Of a stretch of DNA of 64,000 nt, positions 24,071 through 37,925 are shown piece by piece; position 1 is the stretch's first letter, and each line of letters begins with the position of its first letter. The notes below the pieces were generated by a model. It was given only the letters and a program-made list of their open reading frames with translations. It was not told the DNA's origin and did no database searches. The DNA is from Paralvinella palmiformis (Eukaryota > Annelida > Polychaeta > Terebellida > Alvinellidae): positions 102,501 to 166,500 of the forward strand of contig JAODUP010001517.1 of the NCBI GenBank assembly GCA_025642065.1. The letters are read 5' to 3'. The position numbers and the translations under genes are program-made.

Positions 24071-24179
24071 AATGTTAACATATAGTCTTAACAGTACCGA
24101 AGGTATGTGTTACATTATATACATGGATATCTTTGAATGGATTGATTCTATATTTTGATCAGGATTGATATGTTGATCT

Positions 24180-25600
<1,421 letters not shown>

Positions 25601-25763
25601 TTAAATATGTAAGCTCACATACACACAATCACGCGCATGCTCGCACACACAAATTTACATATATAAACACACACTCACTCACACATATCATTGTTTACTT
25701 CTTAGCGGAGTGAGGATCTCAGTTGGAGCCATATATTGTAATTGCTGAGATACTGGCATAAAT

Positions 25764-25818
25764 ATGGCGAACCATTCAGAGACAATATCTCACAGATACA
25801 AGAAACACAAACTAAAGG
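25764..25818 (+). other. Possible short start exon
   Basis: ATG followed by MANHSETISHRYKKHKLK and a ggtaagaa donor-like site. It has no family match and no partner exon. Weak. Confidence 0.2.
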
Positions 25819-26159
25819 GTAAGAAAGTAATACAAATAGAGTAATATATTGTATGATCAGTTATTTATACTATTACTAGGTATCTTAATCTTTAATATAA
25901 TGGAAGTGAGAAAAATCCAAATTTGAGAAATAAATTCTCATAATTTTATTATTTTTAGTTTAAGTTTAGAAAGCTCCATGTAATATTGATGTCCTAGCAA
26001 GATATAAAATCTTGTTTCAGATTTAACTTCATTATACCAAATTATAATTTCATCCTTCATTCACCACATCCGAAAATGATTGATAAAGGCGAACGCCAAG
26101 TAGTATGCGTAAGTAGATAATAGTTACATAAATTGAAATTTGATTTTGGTTAAAATGTA

Positions 26160-27260
26160 AATTAGATATGTTCAGGCCTTTGCCATTTGCTGTATGTCTC
26201 TAAGTGTAACTAAGGATGTTGGGAAAAGACTGAGTGAGTACAAAGTACGGTGCCATGGAAAGTATGCTATCGAAGAGGAAGATGCAAAGAAGGTTGGAAG
26301 TGGAAGCATAGTTGTATAGCCATATATTGCCACGAAAATATGACAACGATGTATACAGAACGTAGATAACTTATGGAATGGAATTTTAGAAGGCGTGACA
26401 GATGGAAGTGGAAAGAGCAAGTGCACAAATGAAAAGTGGAAAGCCAGGTTGACCGACAGTTAGGTAGGTCAAATCATTCATGTAGCTGGTCAGGATGGGG
26501 TGAAAAAGATCACAAAGATATGTGACATGGTGATGGATGAGGAAAAGGTAAAGAGGGATTATGAGCTAATTACTTTTATACCACAATACACCATAAATAT
26601 GATCCATTGGAGAATGGGACATATACAGCGTCTCAGAACAGGGTTACTTGGTTCTGGCGCTATATAAACATGCATTACTATTAATATATAGGCTGATAAA
26701 GCTGTTAGAACATGGAATGAAGGTATTGGAAATATTTGGAGATAAGTTTAAGAGAGAAAGTGCTTATCGATTGAATGCAATTTTTATTTATCTTCGGAAA
26801 AGGACCAACTGATCTAATATTCATAATACAGCAGCTGAAAGATAAGTTTCAACCGAAAATAAGTATTTGTTATTCATTTGTAAACTGGATCAGGCATTCG
26901 AAAGAGTGCCAAGAGAAGTGGTATGGTGAAAACTCAAGGACAATGTGAAAATAAAGCATGAAAACAGTGAAGATATTAAGGTGAAGATGGGAATTCATCA
27001 GGAATTAGTTATGAGTCCTTTATCAGTCATGGCTATTATGGAATTACTGTCAGGTCAGGCCAGTGACGGATTGCAATAGGAGAAAATGATTTGATGTTGT
27101 TGGCTAAGAGCTTGGAGAAGGTGAGGGAGAAGGTTGAAAGAGTGCATGGATGCAAACCGTTAGACGATCAATATCAGCAAAATAAAGGTGATGGCTTCAG
27201 AAAAGAAATGTGGAGAAGGAGAGAATAGGGAAGTAGCTATGTGCCGTGTGTAGGATGGAT
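26160..27260 (+). mobile_element. LINE reverse transcriptase, degraded
   Basis: Pieces in order: HVAGQDGVKKITKICDMVM, DEEKVKRDYELITFIPQYT (RT finger entry), then GSGIRKSAKRSGMV in the region corresponding to the 'LEKAFDRVPREV' box, and MLLAKSLEKVREKVERVHGC in the post-YADD region, ending with a decayed zinc-finger-like 'CVG'. The pattern fits a non-LTR RT family common in marine invertebrates, but I cannot fix the clade. It is full of stops. Confidence 0.72.
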
Positions 27261-27264
27261 GTTA

Positions 27265-28050
27265 GAAGCAATAGACCTATTTAATTACCTCTGGTGCCAC
27301 AAGTGGCTGAATTTCACACTACGGTCTCGGGTTAGAAGTTTCATAATCTCTGTGTTGCATGGCGAGTTACGCATATAGTGGCGTATACATGTCATACAGA
27401 AAGCTGTATTTAGGCTATTTACCAGCTAAACCTGGATTTTATTTATAGTCCATTAAAGATATGGGATCTCCAGATCATAATTTTGCATTTAATAAGAATG
27501 ACACAGACGTAATCCGATATAATATATATATGTCACTAAACTAAGTAATGTTCAGCGCGATTTGCATGGCTGTCACGGTCCAGACTGTCTAGTTCAATCT
27601 TCATTTTTTGTAGAACCGTTGCCATCTGAAATGACGATGTGGATGGATAAAATGAATGATCACATATATTAAAATTCAATGTGCGATTCCTATTATTGTA
27701 ATATTGGTATTTTTTCCTGATATCTTGTATTGAAGGTGAACTAGCTAATTAAGTTTCTGAATCAGCCATAAATATCAAGGATGTTAATACTCTAATGTGA
27801 TAAAACAAATATTGTTTAATATAATAATATATATATATATATATATGATTAGTTCCCAGGTACAAGTAAAATAACATTTCCAAACATCTACATTAAATAT
27901 TGTTTAAATCTTGATTAAAATCAATTTACTTTCAGCTTTGGGTTATGTCAAGATAAGTATTCCGTTAAATCCTTTAGAAAGACACAATCGTTTAGTTGAA
28001 ATACTAGTCTCAGTCTCCGTGTAATATGAAATAATTTGCTGAAAGATTCC
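27265..28050. other. No gene seen
   Basis: AT-rich, with a short (TA)n at 27823-27846 and no coding signature on either strand. Confidence 0.5.
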
Positions 28051-28054
28051 CAGT

Positions 28055-28340
28055 GAAACGTTGCCATCACCCATTAATAGTGTGCGTCATAGCTGTTTCT
28101 AACTCGAGAACGCAGTTGGTAGCCGATGCAACGCCTTTCGCCTATATCGGTCTATTAACGAGGAGTTTTTCATCCTACCAGGCAACTGGCAAGGTTTTCT
28201 CTACTAAGTTTATTTAGAATTAGTTAATGTGGCGAAGCTGTAAATTACAGGTCATATGTACTTCTTCATTTGAGGTTGCGAGAAACGTAAAATAACTGTC
28301 ATTTCGGCCATTATTACTATTATTATTATTATTATTATGA
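28055..28340 (+). mobile_element. SINE-like element with (ATT)n tail
   Basis: Includes 'gaggagtttttcatcctacc' and 'aggcaactggcaag', shared with the SINE at 23410-23580. It also includes 'gaagctgtaaattacaggtc' shared with 51805-51885, and ends in (TTA)n at 28312-28337. It abuts the inner edge of duplication block B. Confidence 0.65.
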
Positions 28341-28431
28341 GATAGTGTGGGCTGAATAAAATAGATGCCAATGCAAAATTAAGAAAACCTGTGTGATAAC
28401 CCTGTTAAACCTTGCTATAAAAGTTTGCTGT

Positions 28432-28529
<98 letters not shown>

Positions 28530-29430
28530 TGTGTTGTGTGTGTGTGTTTTTATTAATTGTTATTTATTGATTTATTCTATTTTATTCTTCTGTCCTGTCT
28601 ATGAAGAATTATAATCTCAAACCGGTAACTATTGCTAGACTGAAAGATTGAAAGAAAAGTAAATTTTGGTCTGGACCTGCAAGTGATCATTATGCCACAT
28701 TTCAGTCTTACCTAATTTACTGAAATTAACATTTGTATCAGCGATTCCTTCAGTAAAAGTTTAATATGCTTGTTCGATCAGTAAGCGAAATCAATATTGT
28801 ATTTAATAGTAATAGTGAACATGGGATGAAATGAACTGTTGATGTACTGGAGATATGTTCAATGATATGATGTTGTTATATTATCAAAACGTAGCCATAT
28901 AGGAGTAAGCTTATTATGAAACTAGATTCTAGATTTGTTGAAAATAAATAATATAATATAACTTTGATTAGGTTATATGTAAAATAAATATTCAGTGAAA
29001 TAGATATGTACATACTTTATAATTCGTGAATTGTAAAAATGAAAACATAAAATTAGAACTAATTTGCATTGTACTTACACTTGGCTGTGAACATTATAAA
29101 AAATGGCTTTGATATGAAATTACACACGTTAATATATTGATTTGTTTGACATAAAATTGAATATCATATTATAACACGTAGCCTTGTCATGGATATTGTA
29201 ACAACTATAATAAATAATTGAGCTAATTAAACACAATAAAGCTATTTAATGAGTCAGTTTAATAAGTGGATCGTTGATAAGCATGAGAGGCCCTAATTTA
29301 GCTCTATATCAATAGATCTCAACTACTAGTACGTGATCATAAATACTTGATGTTTAGTTTCAAGGTTCAACATCATTAACATGTCAATGTATAACAAGAT
29401 GAACGCCATAACTATGAAACGATCAATATA
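28290..29430. repeat. Inverted-duplication block B
   Basis: Reverse-complement partner of 2690-3890. The outer edge is at 'tcaatgtataacaagatgaa' (about 29383), exactly where copy A meets the LINE tail. The long (TA)n at 28437-28520 corresponds to 3728-3762. Confidence 0.75.
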
Positions 29431-29434
29431 ATGA

Positions 29435-30240
29435 TAGCTTACCTTCACTACTAGAAAAAGGTCCGCCATGGAACTATTGTACCGGGTCAGGTTATATATG
29501 AAGGAGTGAGATAGAGTTATCAGTTGAAGTATTGGAAAATATTAACCATACCTTAATGATTTGTTATCAGGTGAGTGCCTGGATATTAGTAAATGACCCC
29601 CTTTATCACCTTAACAATGTTTGTCTTTTTTTCTTTTGGATAACTTTTCCACGGATACTATGTGAATTTACTCTTAATTTGGTTCATCATTCTATCTTGA
29701 TGGCTCCCCATCTATATGTCACAGATGAGAGCACCATAATTATGTTCATTAAAACACTCACCAAACAATCCACCTCTATTAAGACGAGGAAGTTAAGAAA
29801 GTGACACTTAAAGTGGATTAACTTATGTACTTCATTAGTACTTTATTTGTGCTTAGGATTCCAAATAAACAAGCTGGTCAGGAAGAATAGGACAAGTATA
29901 TAATTATGGTGATTAACGATTGAGTAATACGATAAGAAAACAAAATACTCAACCAGCTACTTCTTAGATTTAAAAACAATTCATTTGAACTCTAGTTGAT
30001 GCATTTTATGGCATTCTGTTTGGCGATGTTGTATTTATGTAATTTGTCTCAATAGCCGCCATGTGTTGTCACAGCCAGGCAGATCAATAATACAATCAAC
30101 GAAAGATGTGATAACAAGAAGCTGATTTATTGCAGATAAGAATGATGATGAGAGCAAAGTCTCTGTCTCATAAAATATCAAGGTAATGGGGAAACTAGTT
30201 AACAACACCTTTATAACATAAATGTTTTTTAATACAACCA
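29435..30240. other. No recognised gene
   Basis: An open frame at 29532-29804 gives no family signature and starts in AT-rich DNA with no splice context; I do not call it a gene. A tRNA or SINE head was not seen. Confidence 0.45.
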
Positions 30241-30285
30241 TATTGAATGGTTTATATTTTATTTAAAACAAATCACCGCATACAA

Positions 30286-30286
<1 letters not shown>

Positions 30287-30365
<79 letters not shown>

Positions 30366-30388
30366 ACACACACACACACAAACACACA
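30287..30388. repeat. (CA)n microsatellite
   Basis: About 100 bp of CA with one TA and one AA interruption. Confidence 0.97.
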
Positions 30389-30389
30389 C

Positions 30390-30559
30390 TGGTGACACAG
30401 TACACATGTCTCAGCAAGAAAAGTCGCCATTCTGGATTCAATTCACTGAAGAAACATCCAGAGTTTGAATTCACCGTTCGATATTATCTGTGCCTGTGCC
30501 TTATTATACACAGCTAAAACACACACAAACATACACACTTGCGCGCGCACGCACACACG

Positions 30560-30635
<76 letters not shown>
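30390..30635 (+). repeat. Dispersed element with (CA)n tail, copy 3, plus (CA)n-(TA)n
   Basis: 'catgtctcagcaagaaaagt' to 'attatacacagctaaaac' repeats 20665-20800. The tail is (CA)n followed by (TA)n, running to the 3' end of the minus-strand LINE. Confidence 0.8.
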
Positions 30636-30636
<1 letters not shown>

Positions 30637-33600
30637 ATAATGTATATTTAATAAAGCGCCCTTACTAGCAGGAGCCATTCAAAGGCGCTGTACAAATAAT
30701 ATGTAATTTAATAATACCCCAAATAATGTCTGTAAAAACCATGTAATGATTTAAAAGATAATAATTATTTATCTGTGAAAGCGACCTTAAATAGGTGTGT
30801 TTTTAGGAGAGATTTAAAATTTTCAAGACTTGCCGGCAAGTTATTCCACAAGTGGGGGCTGCAACACTAAACGCACAATCACCATATGACTTGAGCCGAG
30901 ACACTGGCACCTGTAGTAGTATCTGACTGGATGACCTGAGTTTTCGGGATGACTTTCTAATGGAAACCAGTTCACACAGGTATTCTGGTGCCATATCATT
31001 AATAGATTTATAAGTTATTAACAGAATCTTAAAATGGATACGCTGTCTAACAGGTAGCGAATGTAGTTTGAAGAATGAGGGTAATATGATCATATTTTCT
31101 AGTATTTGTTACAATGCGAGCTGCACTATTCTGAATTCGCTGAAGGCGTTTAATGTTATAATCAGATGCCATATAACAGGGAGTTACAATAGTCTATACG
31201 AGATGTAACAAAGGCATGAACTAGAGTTACAAGTGATTCTTGTGTCAAGAATGCTTTTAAACAGTGGAGTAGATGTTCTTAAGATGGTAGTAGGCAGCTC
31301 GGCATACTGATGTGGCATGTTCATGCATGTTAATACATTGGTCAAAAATAACCCCTAGATTTTTTACTGACCCATTAGGGGTAATCGAAGATGCACCCAT
31401 CTGTAATGCTGGTGTCTTTAGGGATTTAACACAATGTGGTGATGCAAATATAAAATATTTGTTTTATTATCATTTAGTTTTAGAAGATTTTGAGTCATCC
31501 ATAGCCGGATATCGACAAATAATGTTCTAAATTCTTCAAGGAAGAGGAGAAATTTAACTCATTGTCAGGATCCAGTGATATATACAGCTGTGTGTCATCA
31601 GCATACAAGTGATATTTAATCCCATATCGCTGCGCAATGATCCCAAGAGGACAGGTATACATTGTGAAAACCAGAGGACCAAGGAGCACAGAACCTGGTA
31701 CACCAGACAAAACTGAATGGATAAAATGCCATGAATTCAGGCCTCTGGAGCATTGTTTCAGATAGGATCTAAACCATTCAAAAGTACTCTACCTGACAGA
31801 CCAAACATGTCTTTTAACCTAGAAAAAGTACATTATGGTCAACTGTATCCAAATGCAGCAGACAGGTCCAGAAGAACAAGTATTACTGGCTTACCTTGAT
31901 CAATTGACATCATAATAACATTTTCAAACCAAGGCTGTTTCAGTGCTGTGACCACTTTTATAGGCAGACTGTAGTGATTCATTAAGATTATTGATTAAAT
32001 ATTTGTTTAGATGGAAAGCAACTGCCTTTTCTATAACTTTAGATAAAATGCAAGATTTGAAACAGGTCTGTAATTGTTTAGAATATTACAGTCCATAGTG
32101 TGGTTTTTTATTAATGGTTTTACAAGGGCAGCTTTCATGGATCTTGGGAAAACACCCAGAGATAATGATTTATTAACTATATTTGTAATTGGGTTTATCA
32201 GAACATCAAGACAATCTTTCACAAGCCATGTAGGCATAGGGTCAACTGCACAGAAAGCATTAGATGACTTTTCAGCAACTGTCTGATATCAGTCTCTGTA
32301 AAAGGCTCAAATGTATCCATCATGGATATGCAGGACTCTTCTACCAATGGTGTACCCTGTGATAAGGTGCTGGACTGGAACCCACTATGTATATTTAATA
32401 TTTTTTGACAGAAGAAGTTATTAAAACAATGGGCCATATCTTTATCTGAGTTGATATTATTTGGGAGGACAGTTTGGCTTTTATGTAATACTTTATTCAC
32501 AACACTGAAAACAGTCCTTTGATTTCCCTTGGATGCTTTGATCTTTCTATTATAGTATTCAGATTTAGCAGAGGCAAGGGTATTTTTAACAAGAATTTTA
32601 CTGACCTTGAACATTTCAAAATGAACACACAAACTGGTCCTGATCCACAGACGCTCACAATACCTTCTGTGTCTCTTTGCAGCCTGTATGTTCTTATTAT
32701 ACCATGGAAGCATTGGTCTGCTTGGCATTTCCTTTGTCCTTAAAGGTGCATGTTGATCTACAATGTCTCTCAATGTATTATCATAGAGATCCACCAGATG
32801 ATCCACATCATCCGGTGGATCCAATACAAGAGAAGAGACTCGCAGATCAGCAAGAAAAGCCTCCTTGTCAATTGACTTGTATCTTCTATATGAAATATCT
32901 TTAGATGAAACAGATTGTTTCTGTAAAGATACATTAATGTCAACAAGGAAATGATCAGACAGCATGGAAGACACAGACACACCTTTAATCAAATTGTCAT
33001 CATCACAGGAGATGACAAGATCTAAGATGTGACCATGTCTGTGTGTTCTTTCTTGGACATGCTGCCTGAGATTGGCAGATCTAAGAATGTCAGCCAGTTG
33101 TTTGGTATCTGCATTCCTCTGGCAATCCCAATGTATATTGAAATCACTAAGATCAACAGATGACCACTGTTGGTAGCAAGAGAGTCAACAAATTCCAAAG
33201 ATTTCATGAAGAAATCTGCTGCTTTCCGGCCATTTTCTGAGTGGGGTGTAATCGGTAGATAATAGCTACACGAACACTTATCCCCCAGATATAAGAGACG
33301 TTTAGACATGTTCAAAAGACTTAGCCGAAAACGCAAATGGGTTTCACCCTTCAAAGATCACGGAGAAGAATGCCGACTCCCCACCTTTTTTTGTGAATCC
33401 GAGCTGCATGGTGGAATGAATATCCACCTGGAGTCACATCACCAACAATTTTCTGGTCTGAAACATTACCAGTCAGCCAAGTCTCTGTTATGACAAGAGC
33501 ATCAAGATCCATATCATTACCATATCAAGATATTTCATCAGATTTATTACAGATCGACTGACAGTTAATAAGACCAATACTTACATTTTGTACAGCTGTG

Positions 33601-33870
33601 CCATTATATGGTGTTATTGGCACAGTGATCAAATTACTGGCATCAGACCCAATCTGCTTTGGATGTTTTCCACTACGTGGGCGCATCGCTAAACAAATGG
33701 TATTATCACCATAGGGTCGTAATGCAAGCAACTGATCTCTACTATAATTCATTATAATTATAGAAATAAAATAAGTGAAAAATTTAAATAAAAAAATAAA
33801 ATAAAACAAAACATACACAAGCAAAAACCGAGTTCTTATGGGAAACACTGGAGCAGGCGATAATATAGGG
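30636..33870 (-). mobile_element. LINE (CR1/L2-like), nearly full length but broken
   Basis: Second copy of the family at 1-2690. From its 5' side: GLINCQSICNKSDEIS (endonuclease start, about 33520-33570), ETWLTGNVSD, a damaged LGDFNIHWD region, and a 257-aa open stretch at 32219-32992 covering the endonuclease end and linker (SSMLSDHFLVDINVSLQKQS). RT motifs then follow: PTWLVKDCLDVLINPITNIV, SGVPGSVLLGPLVFTMYT, YHLYADDTQLYISLDPDNEL. The C-terminal end is at 30803-31093 (LQVPVSRLKSYGDCAFSVAA). The 3' tail is (ATT)n at 30632-30642. Several frameshifts remain. It lies between the receptor TM exon (34207) and the receptor tail exons (16986). Confidence 0.93.
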
Positions 33871-34065
33871 CGTCAAATGAGCAGTTAAAAAGAAAATACA
33901 AGAAACTAAATATAATCAATTTATATTAATATAAGTTAAATCTATATTACATAATATGCAAAATACACCAGTTTCACTGGTGTAACTTATCTAATAGCTG
34001 AACTATCCGAGAAATATTCCGGTGCCATTACATCGAGAGCCGGTCATACTTCCCGCCACTGGTAC

Positions 34066-34171
<106 letters not shown>

Positions 34172-34206
34172 CCACTAATTATAATTATTCATTTATTTAT
34201 ATTTAC

Positions 34207-34308
34207 TTTTTAGAAGTATTCCTCTTTTCCACAATATGATAAATATAATGACTACAGCGACAGACAAGACAACGGCAAAGACGACACCAATTATTACTCC
34301 AATATTAG
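34207..34308 (-). CDS. Receptor exon 11: transmembrane segment
   Basis: Reads ANIGVIIGVVFAVVLSVAVV then IIFIILWKRGILLK: a single hydrophobic helix with a basic stop-transfer end (WKRG). Acceptor aaacag, donor gtaaat; 102 nt, phase 1-1, undamaged. If not spliced, translation would stop four codons later. Confidence 0.82.
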
Positions 34309-34566
34309 CTGTTTATGAGAATTAAGACATTGTTATAGTAGGCATTGCATGCATGCATGCATACATGCAATTCTACTTCCATTCATTCATTCATTCATTC
34401 ATTCATTAATGCATCCATATATTCACCTAATTAACCAGTCAAACAACACTCCAACAGGCTCGTTAGATCACGAAATAGTCAAAACAAATAAAATATGAAC
34501 GAATAGCCAAACTACATTTTCACTAAGGTAGTTCTAAGTATTTCCAATTAGGTCTTATTATCTTAC

Positions 34567-34889
34567 TTCCAGTTATATCAACAGGTATAATATTAGCATC
34601 TTGGTACAACATCTCCACTCCAACATACATCCAGAATGAAAAAAAATAAACTATGTTTCTTCTGAATATGCTAACGGTACATTAACAATAAAGTCGTGTA
34701 CGACTGTAACTTGTGACGGCCTGACGTGTTTTTCAGTTGGTACCGTAATATTAACTTTGTCACAGATGGCAGTGTCCTTAACACAGTTCTCTTCTAGGAT
34801 ATGAGTCAGAGGACCAAATATTATAAAGTGTATCTCAGCTCTACCTTCGGCTATTGTGATCTCTAGATCTTTTGTAAAGACGGCTTTTA
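34567..34889 (-). pseudogene. Receptor exon 10: membrane-proximal C-x6-C module
   Basis: Starts VKAVFTKDLEITIAEGRAEI, then FGPLTHILEENCVKDTAICD and KVNITV. A frameshift at an 8-base A/T homopolymer (about 34639-34646) is needed to reach FSFWMYVGVEMLYQDANIIP. It is not a canonical Ig fold (no C...W...C spacing). Paralogues lie at 4007-4283 and 53874-54170. Confidence 0.8.
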
Positions 34890-34899
34890 CTGAAAATAA

Positions 34900-35166
34900 A
34901 AATCAAACAAAACAAAATAAACGAGCAAGTGGCATTAGTCTAACCTATATGCTGATAAATTATGGGACATATAACATAGGATAATTTTATATAACCATGT
35001 TATTAATGCATTATAAAACATATCATATACACAAGAAACATTGAAATTAACAGATTGATATTTTGATAGGCACTATAGTGGGCTACTAACTTCATTTCTG
35101 GAAGTGGTTAAAATAACACTTTGATAATCACTTTTTTTTGTATTAAACTGTACCTCGACTATTTAC
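34900..35166 (-). other. Receptor intron 9
   Basis: AT-rich, no features noted. Confidence 0.6.
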
Positions 35167-35441
35167 CTAATGTCCTATATTTAGCAGGTTCTCCATAAAC
35201 AACTGAACTTTCCTGAAATTAATTTTCAGCTTTTTTCCTTATAATGTACGTGTTGTTTGACTGGATAGTAGTGTCATCTTTTAAGGTGTGCCCAAGTATA
35301 TCTCCTTTATTGTCTTCTGAATCAGTATCTACTTTAGTTTCATACTCAATATCACTTCCTTCAACTTTTTACAGTAGTGTAAATCGTTGTTCAAAACCAC
35401 CATTTTAATGCTAACAGGTTTTGTTGGGGGCACTGGAGGAC
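35167..35441 (-). pseudogene. Receptor exon 9: fibronectin type III domain
   Basis: GPPVPPTKPVSIKMVVL opens the domain. After a one-base shift near 35370 it reads VEGSDIEYETKVDTDSEDN and NNTYIIRKKAEN, with a TAA where the usual 'N.FG.S' would follow, then ESSVVYGEPAKYRTL. The proline-rich A strand, 'Y.IR..AEN' and the missing cysteines are FN3 traits. Confidence 0.75.
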
Positions 35442-35550
35442 CTATAATTAAACTCATGAATTAAAAACTATGAAATCTTGAATTAGATTATTTTAATCAA
35501 GGAAAATATAGATATAGTCCATAATACATACACAAATGCAACACAGTTAC

Positions 35551-35880
35551 CTTCTGGCATAATACGTAGTGTAACAGGTGTCATGTTTCCATGGTTATTA
35601 CCAGCCATAAGACTGTAGTTACCATAGTTAATAGATTTGACGTCAGTAAGTATCAGCCTTATTAATATCGTAAGACGCTCTACTCCAGGATGTACAGAAA
35701 CATTAACATTATCTGGCAGATTATCATGTAGAGACCCATTAAAATCTACAAATGTCCAGTTTTGTGATGTTACTAATGGGTAGGGATTACTGAGTACACC
35801 AACTTCTAATGTGCAACTGTCACCAAGAGAAACACCTTGTACGCCACTTTCGGAGAATTGATAAGATTTACGAGGTGCAC
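35551..35880 (-). CDS. Receptor exon 8: Ig-like domain lacking the F-strand cysteine
   Basis: 330 nt, phase 1-1, open throughout. Reads SLGDSCTLEVGVLSNPYPLV, then NWTFVDFNGSL, and YGNYSLMAGNNHGNMTPVTL. The final 'G.Y.C.A.N' signature is present except that Cys is replaced by Leu, so no canonical disulfide can form. Confidence 0.8.
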
Positions 35881-36002
35881 CTATAAAGAATCCGTTAAGA
35901 AAATAATCTAAGCAACAACAAAAACTAATATTTCCTTTTCTAAAAAATGACAAAAAATCATTACAAACATTCATTAATTATGAATGAAGTCACATCACTT
36001 AC

Positions 36003-36284
36003 ACATGACCTCAATGTAAGCTGTGTTTTTCATTATATAATGCTCATCCGGTATATCATTCTTAGCTGTGAACATATATTCTCCTGTATCCAGACAATGA
36101 ACATTTAAAAACTGATATTCTCCTTTGTTTGCATCGTTCCATGTAAATAACGTGTTATTGTCCGTCATGTTATATAGTTTAATATCAGAGACAGGATTGC
36201 TAGTAACATTAAAACTGAATGTCATGTTATCTGTCTCAACAATCTCAGAACTGTTGGATGTAGTTATCGATACTGAAGGTGAAA
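36003..36284 (-). CDS. Receptor exon 7: non-canonical Ig-like domain
   Basis: 282 nt, open, phase 1-1. Reads NMTFSFNVTSNPVSDIKLYN, then LFTWNDANKGEYQF and CLDTGEYMFTAKNDIPDEHY. Tryptophan and the 'DTGEY' turn are kept, but the usual cysteine pair is not; one Cys is shifted to before DTGEY. Several N-glycosylation sites (NMT, NVT). Confidence 0.78.
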
Positions 36285-36305
36285 CTGAAAAATAAACACA
36301 TACAC

Positions 36306-36570
36306 ATTAAGGTAAATATTTTATTTAGCTCTCCATATTTGTGATAAGCTTTACAAGAATAACTACCAGCATCATATCGGTCAGATTTACTGAGGTCCAG
36401 TAATGGTGTATAAGATATATTGACACCATTAGTGTTATTGATCCAGATATAGCTACAATCTGGATTACAGTCAGCGCTACATGTTCTGTTTACGGGAGTA
36501 GTTTCTTCTATGACGTCAGCTGTATCTGATGTATCTCCTAGACTTATGAATAATATGGACCAAGGCCAGT
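36306..36570 (-). pseudogene. Receptor exon 6: Ig domain with CxxxCxxxC entry
   Basis: Reads VNRTCSADCNPDCSYIWINN and later LSKSDRYDAGSYSCKAYHKY. The 'C.A.CNP.C...W' start is common in molluscan CD22/hemicentin-like proteins. The exon would end only 21 bp before exon 7, and its length (265) breaks the phase, so its 3' end or the intron is damaged. Confidence 0.75.
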
Positions 36571-36693
36571 CTATGTAAGAAATGTGATAATAAAACATAC
36601 CACAATAAACTAAATAATAATATTTATAAATTTGATATGACCCACTCATATAAGATTTAATTTAATAATATCTTTAAGTATTGCAGAACTCAC

Positions 36694-37010
36694 ATTGTAT
36701 ATCAATGGCAGCAGTCCGAGACATGTCATTTCCTAGATAATTCGTAGCTATACAAGTATAATTCCCGGTTATCGATTTTTTTTGTCTTCATTTGTTGTTT
36801 TCCATGGCAGATTACTGGTAGTTATTATATATTTATTATTATACATTTCATGTGTCGTAATATTTAGAACCCTTATATCAGGTGTGCCAAATTCATCATA
36901 AATCCAGGTTATATTGGCTTCAGGTTCAGCATTAAAGCTACATGAAATGGCCAATGTCTCTTTAATTATGATGATGGTATCTGGAGGATTTTAATGCACT
37001 GCTGGTAACG
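36694..37010 (-). pseudogene. Receptor exon 5: I-set Ig domain, frameshifted
   Basis: LAISCSFNAEPEANITWIYD, then IITTSNLPWKTTNED. A one-base slip at an A8 run (about 36778) separates it from GNYTCIATNYLGNDMSRTAA. With the slip ignored this is a textbook I-set domain (C...W...GNYTC.A.N..G). An early TAA (about 36991) is a second lesion. Confidence 0.8.
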
Positions 37011-37130
37011 CTAAAAATATTTAATTAAGACACTAAAAGTTAAGACAAATTGGTAATATTAATTTCACAGTAATTCTTATGCATACCAAGAAGCTATTTG
37101 ATATTACATTCTAAACACATAAATACTTAC

Positions 37131-37421
37131 CATTAACAACAATCAAGATTTTAGCTGCAGTACTATTTCCCATAACATTACAAATTTTACATTGCCATTC
37201 ACCATCATGTAGAGTGGTATTACTCATATTATATTCCATGATTAGAGAATTATGAGTATACAATGACCATTGTTGTCTGTATGGATCTTTCCAATAATAC
37301 AAATACATATTATCAGGATTCCCATGTTGATCAACAGGTAGATGACAAGTTAAATTTAAACCTTCTTTCCCTTCAACTACTGGTGTACTGTTAGATGTAA
37401 GAATAACCTTTCTGGGAGGGT
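37131..37421 (-). CDS. Receptor exon 4: Ig domain
   Basis: 291 nt, phase 1-1, open. PPRKVILTSNSTPVVEGKEG, then LNLTCHLPVDQHG, LYYWKDPYRQQW and DGEWQCKICNVMGNSTAA: a complete canonical C...W...DGEWQC Ig domain with N-glycosylation sites. Confidence 0.85.
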
Positions 37422-37531
37422 CTAAATAAATAAAAAAATATTACGTTGCTAATTCATTCAAGCTAGATAGAAAAATGTCATTAATTGTTTATATTTATAT
37501 ATTATATTTCGAATATATGATTCACACTTAC

Positions 37532-37813
37532 ATAGTATATTTAAAATGACACTGTTGTTAACAGACAGTAAACCACTTGTTTCTTGTTCCTTAGCCGTAC
37601 ACATAAGCTTACTTCTATTTTGTTCTCTACTCAGTAAACCTGTAGTAATATTACTTCCTGTCCAATTATAGACTCCAGACCAATAATATTCCATGTTAGA
37701 TAGATATCTGTAATCCGGTGGTAGAGACGTTGACTCAGAATGACACCATAACGTCAATGACGAGTTCTCTTTCACCGATATTTTACCAATTATGTCAGGT
37801 GTTGTTGGTAATT
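37532..37813 (-). CDS. Receptor exon 3: Ig domain
   Basis: 282 nt, phase 1-1, open. NSSLTLWCHSESTSLPPDYR, MEYYWSGVYNWTGSN and NRSKLMCTAKEQETSG give the two cysteines and the core tryptophan. Confidence 0.85.
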
Positions 37814-37925
37814 CTATAAAATGTCGAAATTCATTAAGGTAGAATGCCATGACGTCATGATTTAGTTTATATATTCATATACGTATAGACGCACGTGTAC
37901 TTACTCAATACGCATTGCCACTTAC

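Noticed and set aside
25694..25740. Possible minus-strand exon reading QLQYMAPTEILTPLR before gtaaac, at the place a copy B TM/tail exon might be
   Set aside because: Exit phase fits the 33-nt tail exon, but entry phase does not fit the receptor TM exon and similarity to 4406-4505 is too weak.
29532..29804. 90-aa plus-strand ORF
   Set aside because: Composition looks like translated intergenic DNA; no recognisable family. Left as unexplained.
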